Translations under genes and position numbers: made by a program
Shown here: one piece after another, positions 44,770 through 56,400 of the stretch
Numbering within the stretch: position 1 is the first letter of the stretch
Layout of the letters: each line of letters begins with the position of its first letter
The notes under the pieces: model-generated
What the model was told of the DNA's origin: nothing
Seen by the model: only the letters and a program-made list of their open reading frames with translations
Databases searched by the model: none
NCBI GenBank assembly: GCA_030737835.1
Contig: CM060854.1
Coordinates: 17,340,859 to 17,404,858, forward strand
Source of the DNA: Acorus gramineus
Taxonomy: Eukaryota > Streptophyta > Magnoliopsida > Acorales > Acoraceae
DNA length: 64,000 nt
Direction of reading: 5' to 3'

Positions 44770-47300
44770 CCTTTCCTCTTTCGATATTTGGTATCATCGT
44801 CTTGGTCATTTGTCTCAGCCTAGACTCCGATATCTTGTTAGCACCGGTGCATTAGGATCATTTTCTCGCACAGATCCTCAACCATGCGTGGGTTGTAAGT
44901 TGGTTAAGCCTGTGGCTCTCCCTTTCCCTTCTAGTTCGCATATTTCTGATTCTCCATTTGATTTAGTCCATTCTGATATTTGGGGTCCATCTCTTGTTTT
45001 TTCAAAAGGGGGAAATCGGTATTATGTTATTTTTGTCGACGACTTTTCTCGTTTCACTTGGCTTTATCTTCTGTCTAGTCGTTCAGATTTATTGCATATC
45101 TATACTTCTTTGAGCCCGTCTATCACCACCAACCTAAATGCTCTCCTCCCCCAACCCAATAAAAATTTAAAATATCTTGTATTAGACACTCATCCCACCA
45201 ATTTCAGTTGACACAAACCCAGTCATACTGGGGTGTCTAATATGACACAAAGTGTCACCCAAAATTTTTCAATTGCAATATTTTGACGCGACACACCTTG
45301 GGTCAAAGTAAGTTGTACAGTTCGACATACTCTGAGTCAAACCATAGTGTCTACTATAACCCAAGGTGTGTCGTGAACACTATTCAATTGACAATAATTT
45401 AATTTTTTTATCTATCATAAATATCATAAATACATAACAAATAATATCATAAATAAACAAAATTCACGTACATAATCACATAAGTTAATTCACGTACATA
45501 TTATGCACATACTATTGACATAATAGTCTTCCTTGTTCAACATTCACACATCCAAATTCAACCAACGAACACATCCATATTATATTTTGGCTTTTGAACA
45601 ATGTATTAAGTAAAAAAATGTATTAACGTGGATGTGTTAATTAATTGAATTTGGATGTATACATTTTCAACAGGGAAGACTGTTATGTTAATAGTAGGTT
45701 TTCATTTGTGAAAAAAATAATGTATTGAATTTGTGAATGTGCAGGTTGGATATGTGAATGTTGAATTAACTTATATGACCATGTATACGAATATTGTTTA
45801 TTTATGATATTTTATTTGTTGTGTATTTATGATATTTATGATAGATAAAAAAAATTAACTTATTGTTAATTGGATAGTATTTGACGACACACATTGGGTC
45901 ATAGTGGACATTCTAGTTTGACTCAGAATATGTCAAATCAAATAACTTATAGTGACTCAAGGTGTGTCACATTACTTCTAAAATATCGTAATTGAAAAAT
46001 TCTATGTGACACACCTTAAGTCATAGTAAACATCTTAGTTTGACTCGAGTATGTCAAATCAAACAACTTATGGTGACTCAAGGTGTGTCGCGCAACTTTT
46101 AAAATATTGTAGTTGAAAAATTTTGGGTGACACACCTTGGGTCACATTAGACGTCCTAGTATGACAAAGTTTGTGTCAAGTGAGGTTGGTGTGATGAGTG
46201 TCTAAAATAAAATGTTTTAACTTTTGATTGGGTTGGGGGGGGGGGGGAGAGTAATTGGTTTGGTGGGATTAGACCGGCTCTACTTCTTTTGCTACCATGG
46301 TTGAGACTCAATTTTCTCGTCACATTAAGGTGGTACGCTCTGATTGTGGTGGAGAATATTGTTCTAAGGCTTTTCGTGCATTCTTGACATCTCAAGGCAC
46401 TCTTTCTCAGTTTTTCACTCCTTATGCTCATCAACAAAATGGAGTTGCGGAGCGTAAGCATCGTCACATTCTTGAGATGACTCGATCTCTACTGCTTTCT
46501 GCATCCATCCCTGTTGAATTTTGGGGCGAGGCTATTCTCACAAGTATGTATCTCATTAATCGCACTCCGTCATCTGTTACTGGTGGTATCTGTCCATCTG
46601 AGCGGCTTCGTAATCAGCCTATTCTTGTCTTCGTGTTTTTGGTTGCACATGTTTTGTTCTTCTTCCTCCCACTGAACGCACCAAGCTTTCTCCTCGTTCT
46701 GCAATGTGTGTTTTTCTCGGATATAGTATTCAACATAAGGGTTACAAGTGCTATGATCCTATTGCACGACGTCTTCGCATTTCTTGTCATGTCACCTTCT
46801 GGGAGCATCATCTTTATTATGCTCTTCCCTCACCTCCGGCTCCACTTCCTCTGTCTACGGTTGATGATCTTATTTTTCTGGATTTCTCGACTCCTGAGTC
46901 CTCTCCATCGTCTATCCCACCTGCCTCTAATCCTTCATCTGTCATGCCTGCATCTAGTCCTTCCTCTGTCCCATCTACGACCTTTCCATCCCCTATATCT
47001 CCTCCTCCGGACGATTCATGTGAGTTGAGTCCCCCTGCTGTTACTCCTGCACCCGATCTTGTTCGACCAGCAGTCGACCATGCATCAGTAGTCGACCCCG
47101 CACCAGCTCCTCGCCGCAATCCACCTCGTGATCGTCGCTCCCCTCAGAGGCTAAGTCTAGTTGCTTCTGACTCATTTTCTTCTCATTTTCAGAGCTTTCT
47201 TGCAACAATTTCATCTCATTGGGAGCCCCAGTCATATCGTGAGGTAGTTGGTTTTCCTGAATGGGAGAATGCTATAGCAGATGAACTTAGTGCATTATAA
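44770..47300 (+). pseudogene. Copia-2 integrase, split by a foldback element
   Basis: The zinc-binding CVGCKLVKP and the first catalytic Asp (VHSDIWGP) precede the insertion. The second Asp (RSDCGGEY, about 46335) and the Glu (NGVAERKH, about 46441) follow it. Without the insert the reading HIYTSF-ATMVETQFS is continuous. All three catalytic acids are visible, but frame changes (near 46640-46700) and the insertion kill the gene. The Pro/Ser-rich spacer before reverse transcriptase runs to about 47300. Confidence 0.85.
45112..46280. mobile_element. Foldback Mutator-like MITE in Copia-2 integrase
   Basis: It has a perfect 9-bp target-site duplication TACTTCTTT (45103-45111 and 46281-46289), the Mutator length. 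Terminal inverted repeats exceed 150 bp: GAGCCCGTCTA at the left against the complement GAGCCGGTCTA at the right, then CTCTCC...CCCAACCCAAT and AGACACTCATC.CACCAA. Subterminal units of about 124 bp, each carrying TGACACACCTT..GTCA and GACTCAAGGTGTGTC, are tandemly repeated (for example 45885-46140). There is no coding capacity. A poly(G/C) run of about 13 lies near 46236-46248. Confidence 0.88.
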
Positions 47301-47994
47301 CGCACTCATACTTGGGATCTTGTCCCTCTTCTTGCGGGTAAGGTTCCTGTTATATTTGTGTCACTTTTAACCTGCTGGTAACCGTTGGAGCGTCCTGGCA
47401 GTTTTTAAAATTTTTAGGGTTTTTCGATCGGAACCGCATAATTTCAGACTGTTAGCTATCGTCTGAGCTAGAGGACTCCGATTGAAAATCTGACTGCATA
47501 TTTGGTGTCCTGGCGCCATTCCTGACCTCCCACGAAAATTTCATCGAATTCTGGCATCGTTTGCAAAAATTTCGCAGTTCCGGGGCGTATTCGGGTTTTT
47601 AAGTCGCGTTCTACTTAAAAGGAATTTAAAATCGAGTAGCACTATTCATCATCTTCCTGACTTGATCCCTCTCTCTCCTCTCCTCCGTTTTTCTTCCGTT
47701 TGAGCCCCCTCCACCCCTCAAAATCGAAAACCCAAAGCACGGGAAGTGTAGATCGGGTCCCGATCTACACACCGGTGTCTTCAAATCCGAATTCCGGCGA
47801 TCCTAGCCTCCCCGACCTCCCCTCTCTCTCCTCTGTTTCGAGCCAAATCGAGGGCCGTGATAGATCGGGGCATAAGAGAGCCTTTGGGAAAGGTTTCGGC
47901 GCGCGGAGAGCGTCCGGACTTCGCTCCCTCCCCTCGGTAAGCCCTATTTCTTCACTTTTCTTGCATAGATGTATGCTAGGAGGGTGGATCTATG

Positions 47995-48850
47995 TATGAG
48001 GGGTGGTCGGCGGCTGTGGATAGCCTTCGGGGGGCGGTGGAGGTGGTCGGAGGTCGGTGGGTGGTGGTTTGGGTGGTCTCGGGCTGCAGGGGTGGTCTCG
48101 GGCTGGTGGGGGGTGTTCTCGGGCAGCAGGCAGAGCAGCAGCAGCGCGCAGGCGGGGCGCGCGCGGGGGGCGTGCTGTGCTGGTCGTGCAGGCGTGCTGT
48201 GCTGGTCGTGCAGGCATGCTGGGGGCCTCAGGCAGCGGGCAGCGAGCGCGAGGAGCTGGTGCGCGAGGTGCTGGGCGGGCTGGTGTGCGAGGAGCTGGTC
48301 GCGCAGGTGCTAGGCGTGCGTGCGCGAGGTGGTGGCCGAGCGCGGGGTGCGCGCGGAGGCGCGGCGAGGCCGTGGTGGTGCGCGCGGAGGGTGCGGCGAG
48401 GCCGTGGTGGTGCGCGCGAGGTGCGGCAAGGTGGCGGAGGTGCGTGCGAGGTGCGGTGAGGTGGCGGAGGTGCGTGCGAGGTGCGCGCGAGGTGCGGCAA
48501 GGTGGCGGAGGTGCGTGCGAGGTGCGGCAAGGCGGCGGAGGTGCGCGCGGGGTGCGCGCGGGGCGAGGAGGCGTGCGCGAGGCGTGCGCGGGTCGCGGCA
48601 AGGCAGGGATGGTGTGCGCGGGGGCAAGGCGCCGCGCGCGGGGGCGTGCGGGGTGCTCGCGGGCCAGCGCACGGCGTGCGGGGCGCGTGCGGGCTGCCGC
48701 GGCTGGGCTCGGTGGACGCGCGGAGCCCCGGGCGGTGCGCGGAGTGCGCGGGCTGAGGCGCGGCGGCGCGTCCGGGCGGTGGGTGGCCGTGCGGGTGGTG
48801 GCCGGCCGTGCGGGGGGTTGTCGGAGTGCTCGGGCTAGCGTGCGTGCGGG
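47995..48850. repeat. GC-rich minisatellite tract in left Gypsy LTR
   Basis: The composition matches the solo LTR tract. 30-bp units such as GTGCGGCAAGGTGGCGGAG followed by GTGCGTGCGAG repeat at about 48340-48545. Open frames of about 200 codons on both strands are a by-product of few T/A bases. Confidence 0.75.
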
Positions 48851-48952
48851 TCGTATGCACGTTTGCCCGAGTGTTGGGAGTTTAATTGTGGGTTTATGTA
48901 TTTTGTAGTATTTATGGATTTTAACTCACCATATTGATTGTCTGTCTTGCAG

Positions 48953-48988
48953 ATCTAGACGGACGGTCGCGCGACGACCCCAATTCGG
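48953..48988 (+). other. Putative 36-nt mini-exon in left Gypsy LTR
   Basis: Preceded by TGTCTTGCAG and followed by GTGAGTGGGA. An upstream donor-like GGTAAGCCC lies at 47936-47944 (GT at 47937-47938) and a downstream acceptor-like TTTTTCCCCAG ends at 50234. The same layout and the same 36-nt length occur in the other two LTR copies. Confidence 0.4.
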
Positions 48989-50761
48989 GTGAGTGGGACA
49001 ATCCAACCCAGTAGAGAGGTGTTATACGCACTTGGGCGTATACCGACCTCTCCTGGGGCACCGTGGATTATATTAACCTGTAATAATATGTATTGCATGT
49101 GAGCCTGATGAATATGTAGAAATGCATGTTACCCTAGGCTTTTATGTTAGGGACTTGCACCCATAGGATATGCGTATGAGCCATGCAGCATGTCCCCTGG
49201 TTTTCATGCTAGGAAACCCCGGCCTATGCATGCGTCCTACTAGTTTATTTATTAAATTAAATGCTGGTATCTGTTAGATCGCATGCCTTAGGATAATATT
49301 ATAGGGAGGAGCCTTGCGAGGTCAACGCTGAGACCCGTGTTAGGGTACTCCGTGTTCCTTGTTTGGTTGTCGGGATGTCCTGTATCGGGACCTCAGGCTG
49401 CCCTCCCAAGGTTCTAGTCCCAATAATATTATATGTAATGATTGTATGATTGGTATAATTATTAGCATAGTTGGTAGATATTATAGGGGAGGGGCCTTGC
49501 AAGGACAGCGGTGAGACCCGGGTTAGGGTACTCCGTGTTCCTTGTTTGGTTGTCGGGGTATCCTATAACGGGAACTCACGCCGCCCTTCCGAGTTTCTTT
49601 CCCCCAATGATATTCCAGCCTTGCTGATTTTTGTACATGTTCCCGCATCTTGATGATGCACCCGGTTGAATTCAGAGGAATTCATGACATTTGAGTTGTA
49701 ATGATATGTAGTTGGCGGATCCGAGTGGATCATATGCGTATGGATAGGCTGTTCTGTTCCCTGCGTTGGATTCGGTAGAGGCTACCCTCAGCGTTAGACA
49801 GGGCCTTCCTGACAGAGGGCTCCCATTAGTAGGCACCTCCTGATTTGGTTTCGGACTGTGCTGAATGTGGGAGTAGACCAGGCGGCCTACGGAGTGGAGG
49901 GAGAGACTATCGGTGGACCAAGGGTGACCAACAGCCTAGTCAGTCCCAAAATCCTATGTCACCCGTCGAGGGTGAGGGTGAGGGTGTAGTGGGTTGGCGA
50001 TGAGCGACCTACTGGATTTGTGAATAGATGATTATCAGTCCCAAAATCCTATGTCACCCATGGATGGGTGAGGGTGAGGGTGTGGTGGTTCGGCGAAGTA
50101 CGAACCACTGGTTTATGTTGTTATGTATTGATGGCTGGATAAAATAATGGAATATTGGTAAATATTGTCTGTGATGCGTGGGTTGTGCTGTTCACTGAGC
50201 GTGTGGCTCACCCCTCGCACATGTTTTTCCCCAGTGGTCACTGAGCCTGAGCTGGAGCCGGAGCAGCAGTTGGAGCTTTCCGAGGGATTTCTTCAGTAGC
50301 GGAGCAGCGCTACGTCCGCGAGTACCAGAGGCTGTCAGCATCCCTTTCCTTGGCTGTATGTATTTTATTTCCGTGCTTGGCACGTGTTGGTATATGTTCA
50401 GTTGTATTTGTGTATATTGGCTCTCACAGGACAGATGATTGAGTATCGAGTCTGTAGAATGTTTATTCACAGACTCAGTCTTTTGCTTCCGCATTTGGTG
50501 TATATATCATGTCAGCCCCTTTTGTTGCATATGTGTCATTCTAGTTGTTGTGTATGATATATATTATTGACCTCCTGTGTAGGCTTCTGATTGATATATA
50601 CATTTGCCGCGTCCCTGGGTTGGCCGCCCTGGGGCGTGACAAAAAGTTGGTATCAGAGCCTGGTCCTGTCAGAGCCAATAGTCCTCCTTTCGTAGAGATG
50701 AGTCCTAGGATTTCGATATGAGTATTCTGATCCTAGTGTCTGGTTTTCTTAGGGTGCTGAT

Positions 50762-52134
50762 ATGCCTCCTCGCAGAGGACGGCGCGGACGAGGTCCCTCT
50801 CGGTCTTTGGAGGTTTCCGGACCTACCAGAGACGAGGATGCTACCGGAGAGCCCTTGACGCAGGAGCCTCCTGCTTGGGAGCGTGCTTTCGCTCGGTTGG
50901 CTGATTTGGTGGAGACACAGACGCGGATGTTGGCAGAGCAGGCTAGGGAGATTCAGGAGCTGAGGGCGACCCGCGAGGCAGTTCCGCCGGTCCCCTTGGT
51001 GGTAGATCCGCCTGTGGTACCCGATGTACCCCCAGTTCCTGTGGCAGTTCCGGCAGTGAGAGTTGAGGATCCCCTGCAGAGGGAGGAGGAGCTAGAGGCG
51101 GCAGCGCGAGTGCAGCAGAGCGGCCTCAACGCCTTTCTAAAGCTCCATCCTCCCGAGTTTCATGGGCAGTCGGCAGATCCCTTGCGCCAGAGCGTTGGTT
51201 GAGGGAGGTGGACACGATTTTCGCGGCCATGCTTTGCACCGATCGCCAGCGAGTCGCCCTGGCCACCTTTATGCTGAAGGGTGACGCCGCCGACTGGTGG
51301 GCTACCCGAGTGGTGGACATTCCAGAGGGAGTGGAGCAGCTTTCTTGGGCGGGTTTCCGGAGGCATTTTCTGGACGAGTATTTTCCGTTCTCGACGCGAC
51401 AGCTAGTGGAGCGGGAGTTCGAGCAGCTGACTCAGGGCACCATGTCCGTCGCTGACTACTCTGCGCGCTTCACGAGTCTGTCCAGATTTGCTCCAGCCTT
51501 GGTGATGGACGAGGTCACGAGGTGCCGGCGATTCGAGCTGGGTCTCAGCAGCGCTATCCGGGTGCACGTCACTGCCCACGCTTTCACGAGGTACTCCGAC
51601 GTAGTGTCTCGGGCGAAGACCGTCGAGAGAGACCTCGGGATTCAAGTGCGGGCTCCGACCCCTTCTTCAGATCAGGGTCCTTCCGGGAGTCAGGACCAGG
51701 GGCAGCGCAAGAGGAAGAGGCCCCGCTTCGAGCAGTCAGCGGCTGCCTCTCCTCCAGCAGATGCGGTGCCAGTATGGGATCCGGCACCCATTGCAGCAGT
51801 GCCCATCCAGTCCTGGCAGCCGGAGAGGCGGCGCTGTTTTCATTGTCAGCGCATCGGGCATATCAGATACAATTGCCCAGATGCTGGTCGACCCCGAGTG
51901 CCACCTCAGCAGCCGCCGTTCTTGCAGCAGCAGCTTCCGCGCCAGCAGCAGCAGCAGCCTCAGCGCCAGCAGCAGCCAGTGCAGCCGGCGAGGCGTGCCC
52001 CTGCTCCTCAGCCGCGGTTGGTTCAAGGCAGAGTTGCAGCGCTTACGGCCGAGGAGGCGCAGCCTTCGGGTGTCATGGTTCGAGGTATCATCTTGTGTTC
52101 CCAGCTCTCTAGTATAAGGATAGTGTGTGTGTAA
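50762..52134 (+). pseudogene. Gypsy gag with one frameshift
   Basis: The capsid/nucleocapsid gene would package the element RNA. Frame 1 runs from ATG 50762 (MPPRRGRRGRGP...) to 51202. The second frame continues from about 51180 (ERWLREVDTIF-type start) to 52134. The retrotransposon-gag capsid domain is clear (AADWWATR, then SWAGFRRHFLDEYFP, then FEQLTQGTMSVADYSARF), followed by a single CCHC knuckle CFHCQRIGHIRYNC at about 51835-51876 and a Gln/Pro-rich tail. One missing base near 51185 breaks the frame. Otherwise gag is long and well kept, in contrast to pol. After EEAQPSG the reading leaves the family pattern where protease would begin. Confidence 0.85.
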
Positions 52135-52139
52135 TTGGT

Positions 52140-52850
52140 GGTTATTATGCAAGTGTGTGGGGTATCTGGAGGAGTGTGTGTCAAGAGCGGTTGTTTGGGT
52201 TAAGGAAGCCGGGTTATAGCCGTCTTGGCAGTGAGTTCCCATCAGTAGGTACCGCCGATGCAGTCGGAGGGGTACTGAATTTGGGAGTATGCTAGGTAGG
52301 GGCTACCCGGTAAGAGATTATTGAATGGTGTCGCGAGCGTGGAATCGCTCTCCCCTTAGTTGGATCCGCGTAGTACAGCCCCGGCGTTAGACAGGCTCCC
52401 GGTCAGAGGACCAGGCGAGCTACGGAGCGGGGAGAGGCTACCGGTGGACCAGGGGTAGAGAGCAGTCTAAGTCTCTCCCAAAGTCCCAAAATGTCTCCTT
52501 TCGGGAGTGAGGGTGTGGATGAGGCGAAGGCGGGTCGCTCGTAACCCAATTTCTGTTGGACCGTTCCCAATGATGTTGGGTCGGTCTTGCAAAGGATGTT
52601 GAATGACATCGTTGGGTGATCATCTAGAGGTAGATGATCCGGAGGAGTTAGTGGTATTCTTTTAAATGATGTCTTCTTCCAGTGTTCCTTTCTGGATTAA
52701 GGGGCCTTGTGAGGTCGGCGTTGGAACCCGGGCTAGGGTACTTCGTGTTCCTTGTTTGGTTGTCGGGGTATCCTATATCGGGATTCCATGGTGCCCTCCC
52801 GAGGTTTCTTTTCCCAGGTAAGGGATGCCATGGAAGCATCAGATAGATGA
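52140..52850 (+). repeat. LTR-like sequence inside the Gypsy interior
   Basis: Where protease and reverse transcriptase should be, the sequence resembles the element's own LTR. Near 52690-52815 it has GGGGCCTTGTGAGGTCGGCG, then CGTGTTCCTTGTTTGGTTGT and a TCCTATATCGGGA block (compare 49305-49425). Near 52380-52510 it has CCCGGCGTTAGACAGG, GAGCTACGGAGCGGGGAGAG and CCGGTGGACCA (compare 49790-49930). It is diverged from the flanking LTRs, so it is not a recent copy of them. Confidence 0.7.
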
Positions 52851-52969
52851 GAGATCAAGTGCGAGTTTGGTTAGAGGTTAAGGCCTTTTGGGCTGAGTGG
52901 TTTCTGGTGAAGGCATATCTGTGGACCCGGGTAAGACGTTTGCTATGTCGAATTGGCGTAGGCCGTCGA

Positions 52970-53380
52970 ACCCCGCAAGGATTCGGAGCTTCCCGAGTTG
53001 GAGGGTTATTGTAGGAAGCTTGACGAGGGACTCTCGAAGATAGCTGTTCCTCTTAACCGTCGTACTCGGAAGGATGTCCGGTTCGAGTGGTCCCCTTCTT
53101 GCGAGGAGAGCTTCCTGGAGTTTATCGGAGGCTCACCTCAGCGCCAATTCTTACCTCTCCGTCTTGGAGTGGTGGGTTCGCAGTTGGGTAAAGGTGTCCA
53201 CGATCCTGCTCACGTCATCCCGTTCGAGCCGCTCGTCTCTGAGCCGGACAGTCATTCGTGGAGCAGTCGATTGAGATCATGGACCGCCGCGTGAGGAGGC
53301 TCCGCACCAAGACCGTCCAGTTGGTCGAGGTGCGATGGCAGCACCGTTCCGGTGTTAAGGACACTTAGGAGCTCAAGGGA
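52970..53380 (+). pseudogene. Gypsy pol remnants (RT/RNase H edge and integrase C-terminus)
   Basis: 52998 onward reads RKLDEGLSKIAVPLNRRTRK followed by FEWSPSCEESF, the stretch between Gypsy reverse transcriptase and RNase H. It then jumps to the integrase C-terminal segment in another frame at about 53250-53340 (EIMDRRVRRLRTKTVQLVEV, then WQHRSG). Everything between is missing, so a large internal deletion removed the catalytic parts of pol. Confidence 0.75.
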
Positions 53381-53445
53381 TGCCAGGTGTGACGCATCTT
53401 TTCCCCTCCTAGATGTTTTTGCATATTTTGAGGACAAAATTTCCT

Positions 53446-53458
53446 AAGGGGGGGAGAA
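53446..53458 (+). promoter_or_regulatory. Polypurine tract of the Gypsy element
   Basis: AAGGGGGGGAGAA lies immediately before the right LTR (TG at 53459), the usual plus-strand primer for Gypsy reverse transcription. Confidence 0.85.
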
Positions 53459-56400
53459 TGTTATATTTGTGTCACTTTTAACCTGCTGGTAACCGTTGGA
53501 GCGTCCTGGCAGTTTTTAAAATTTTTAGGGTTTTTCGATCGGAACCGCATAATTTCAGACTGTTAGCTATCGTCTGAGCTAGAGGACTCCGATTGAAAAT
53601 CTAACTGCATATTTGGTGTCCTGGCGCCATTTTAGGCCTCTCATGAAAATTTCATCGAATTCCGGCATCGTTTGCAAAAATTTCGCAGTTTCGGGGCGTA
53701 TCCGGGTTTTTAAGTCGCGCTCTATTTAAAAGAAATCGAAAATACGAGTAGCACTATTCATCATCTTCCCGACTTGATCTCTCTCTCCTCTCCTCCGTTT
53801 TTCTTCCGTTTGAGCCCCCCCCACCCCTCAAAATCGAAAACCCAAAGCACGGGAAGTGTAGATCGGGTCCCGATCTACACCCCGGTGTCTTCAAATCCGA
53901 ATTCCGACGATCCTAGCCTCCCCGACCTCCCCTCTCTCTCCTCTGTTTCGAGCCAAATCGAGGGCCGTGATAGATCGGGGCGTAAGAGAGCCTTTGGGAA
54001 AGGTTTCAGCGCGCGGAGAGCGTCCGGACTTCGCTCCCTCCCCTCGGTAAGCCCTATTTCTTCACTTTTCTTGCATAGATGTATGCTAGGAGGGTGGATC
54101 TGTGTATGAGGGGTGGTCGGCGGCTGTGGATAGCCTTCGGGGGGCGGTGGAGGTGGTCGGAGGTCGGTGGGTGGTGGTTTGGGTGGTCTCGGGATGCAGG
54201 GGGTGGTCTCGGGCTGCAGGGGGTGGTCTCGGGCAGCAGGCAGAGCAGCAGCAGTGCGCAGGCGGGGCGCACGCGGGCATGCGCGCGGGGGGCGTGCTGT
54301 GCTGGTCGTGCAGGCGTGCTGTGCCGGTCGTGCAGGCGTGCTGGGGGCCTCAGGCAGCGGGCAGCGAGCGCGAGGAGCTGGTGCGCGAGGTGCTGGGCGG
54401 GCTGGTGCGCGAGGAGCTGGTCGCGCAGGTGCTAGGCGTGCGTGCGCGAGGTGGTGGCCGAGCGCGGGGTGCGCGCGGAGGCGCGGCGAGGCCGTGGTGG
54501 TGCGCGCGGAGGGTGCGGCGAGGCCGTGGTGGTGCGCGCGAGGTGCGGCAAGGTGGCGGAGGTGCGTGCGAGGTGCGGTGAGGTGGCGGAGGTGCGTGCG
54601 AGGTGCGCGCGAGGTGCGGCAAGGTGGCGGAGGTGCGTGCGAGGTGCGCACGAGGTGCGGCAAGGCGGCGGAGGTGCGCGCGGGGCGAGGAGGCGTGCGC
54701 GAGGCGTGCGCGGGTCGCGGCAAGGCAGGGATGGTGTGCGCGGGGGCGAGGCGCCGCGCACGGGGGCGTGCGGGGTGCTCGCGGGCCAGCGCACGGCGTG
54801 CGGGGCGCGTGCGGGCTGCCGCGGCTGGGCTCGATGGACGCGCGGAGCCCCGGGCGGTGCGCGGAGTGCGCGGGCTGAGGCGCGGCGGCGCGTCCGGGCG
54901 GTTGGGTGGCCGTGCGGGTGGTGGCCGGCCGTGCGGGGGGTTGTCGGAGTGCTCGGGCTAGCGTGCGTGCGGGTCGTATGCACGTTTGCCCGAGTGTTGG
55001 GAGTTTAATTGTGGGTTTATGTATTTTGTAGTATTTATGGATTTTAACTCACCATATTGATTGTCTGTCTTGCAGATCTAGACGGACGGTCGCGCGACGA
55101 CCCCGATTCTGGTGAGTGGGACAATCCAACCCAGTAGAGAAGTGTTATACGCACTTGGGCGTATACCGACCTCTCCTGGGGCACCGTGGATTATATTAAC
55201 CTGTAATAATATGTATTGCATGTGAGCCTGATGAATATGTAGAAATGCATGTTACCCTAGGCTTTTCTGTTAGGGACTTGCACCCATAGGATATGCGTAT
55301 GAGCCATGCAGCATGTCCCCTGGTTTTCATGCTAGGAAACCCCGGCCTATGCATGCGTCCTACTAGTTTATTTATCAAATTAAATGCTGGTATCTGTTAG
55401 ATCGCATGCCTTAGGATAATATTATAGGGAGGAGCCTTGCGAGGTCAACGCTGAGACCCGTGTTAGGGTACTCCGTGTTCCTTGTTTGGTTGTCGGGATG
55501 TCCTGTATCGGGACCTCAGGCTGCCCTCCCAAGGTTCTAGTCCCAATGATATTATATGTAATGTTGTATGATTGATATAATTATTAGCATAGTTGGTAGA
55601 TATTATAGGGGAGGGGCCTTGCAAGGACGGCGGTGAGACCTGGGTTAGGGTACTCCGTGTTCCTTGTTTGGTTGTCGGGGTATCCTATAACGGGAACTCA
55701 CGCCGCCCTTCCGAGTTTCTTTCCCCCAATGATATTCCAGCCTTGCTGATTTTTGTACATGTTCCCGCATCTTGATGATGCACCTGGTTGAATTCAGAGG
55801 AATTCATGACATTTGAGTTGTAATGATATGTAGTTGGCGGATCCGAGTGGATCATATGCGTATGGATAGACTGTTCTGTTCCCTGCGTTGGATTCGGTAG
55901 AGGCTACCCCCAGCGTTAGACAGGGCCTTCCTGACAGAGGGCTCCCATTAGTAGGCACCTCCTGATTTGGTTTCGGACTGTGCTGAATGTGGGAGTAGAC
56001 CAGGCGGCCTACGGAGTGGAGGGAGAGACTATCGGTGGACCAAGGGTGACCAACAGCCTAGTCAGTCCCAAAATCCTATGTCACCCGTTGAGGGTGAGGG
56101 TGAGGGTGTAGTGGGTTGGCGATGAGCGACCTACTGGATTTGTGAATAGATGATTATCAGTCCCAAAATCCTATGTCACCCATGGATGGGTGAGGGTGAG
56201 GGTGTGGTGGTTCGGCGAAGTACGAACCACTGGTTTATGTTGTTATGTATTGATGGCTGGATAAAATAATGGAATATTGGTAAATATTGTCTGTGATGCG
56301 TGGGTTGTGCTGTTCACTGAGCGTGTGGCTCACCCCTCGCACATGTTTTTCCCCAGTGGTCACTGAGCCTGAGCTGGAGCCGGAGCAGCAGTTGGAGCTT

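Larger units (their letters stand above)
47348..50641 (+). repeat. Left LTR of the Gypsy element
   Basis: It is TG...CA bounded. It contains a weak TATA-like CTACTTAAAA (47611-47620), splice-like signals, a GC-rich minisatellite (about 47995-48850), and two tandem-like copies (about 49310-49430 and 49490-49605) of a segment carrying TTAGGGTACTCCGTGTTCCT. The solo LTR at 4672-7816 has one copy of the latter. Confidence 0.93.

Noticed and set aside
47700-47999. ORF beginning MSPLHPSKSKTQST in the left LTR, repeated at 53774 and, diverged, at 4945
   Set aside because: It is repeated because it lies in the LTR. It runs across the putative splice donor into the GC tract and has no recognisable domain. 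It may be a leader ORF but cannot be supported as a gene.
53875-54723. 282-codon minus-strand ORF in the right Gypsy LTR
   Set aside because: Same GC-rich compositional effect. The corresponding left-LTR region is broken into different frames.
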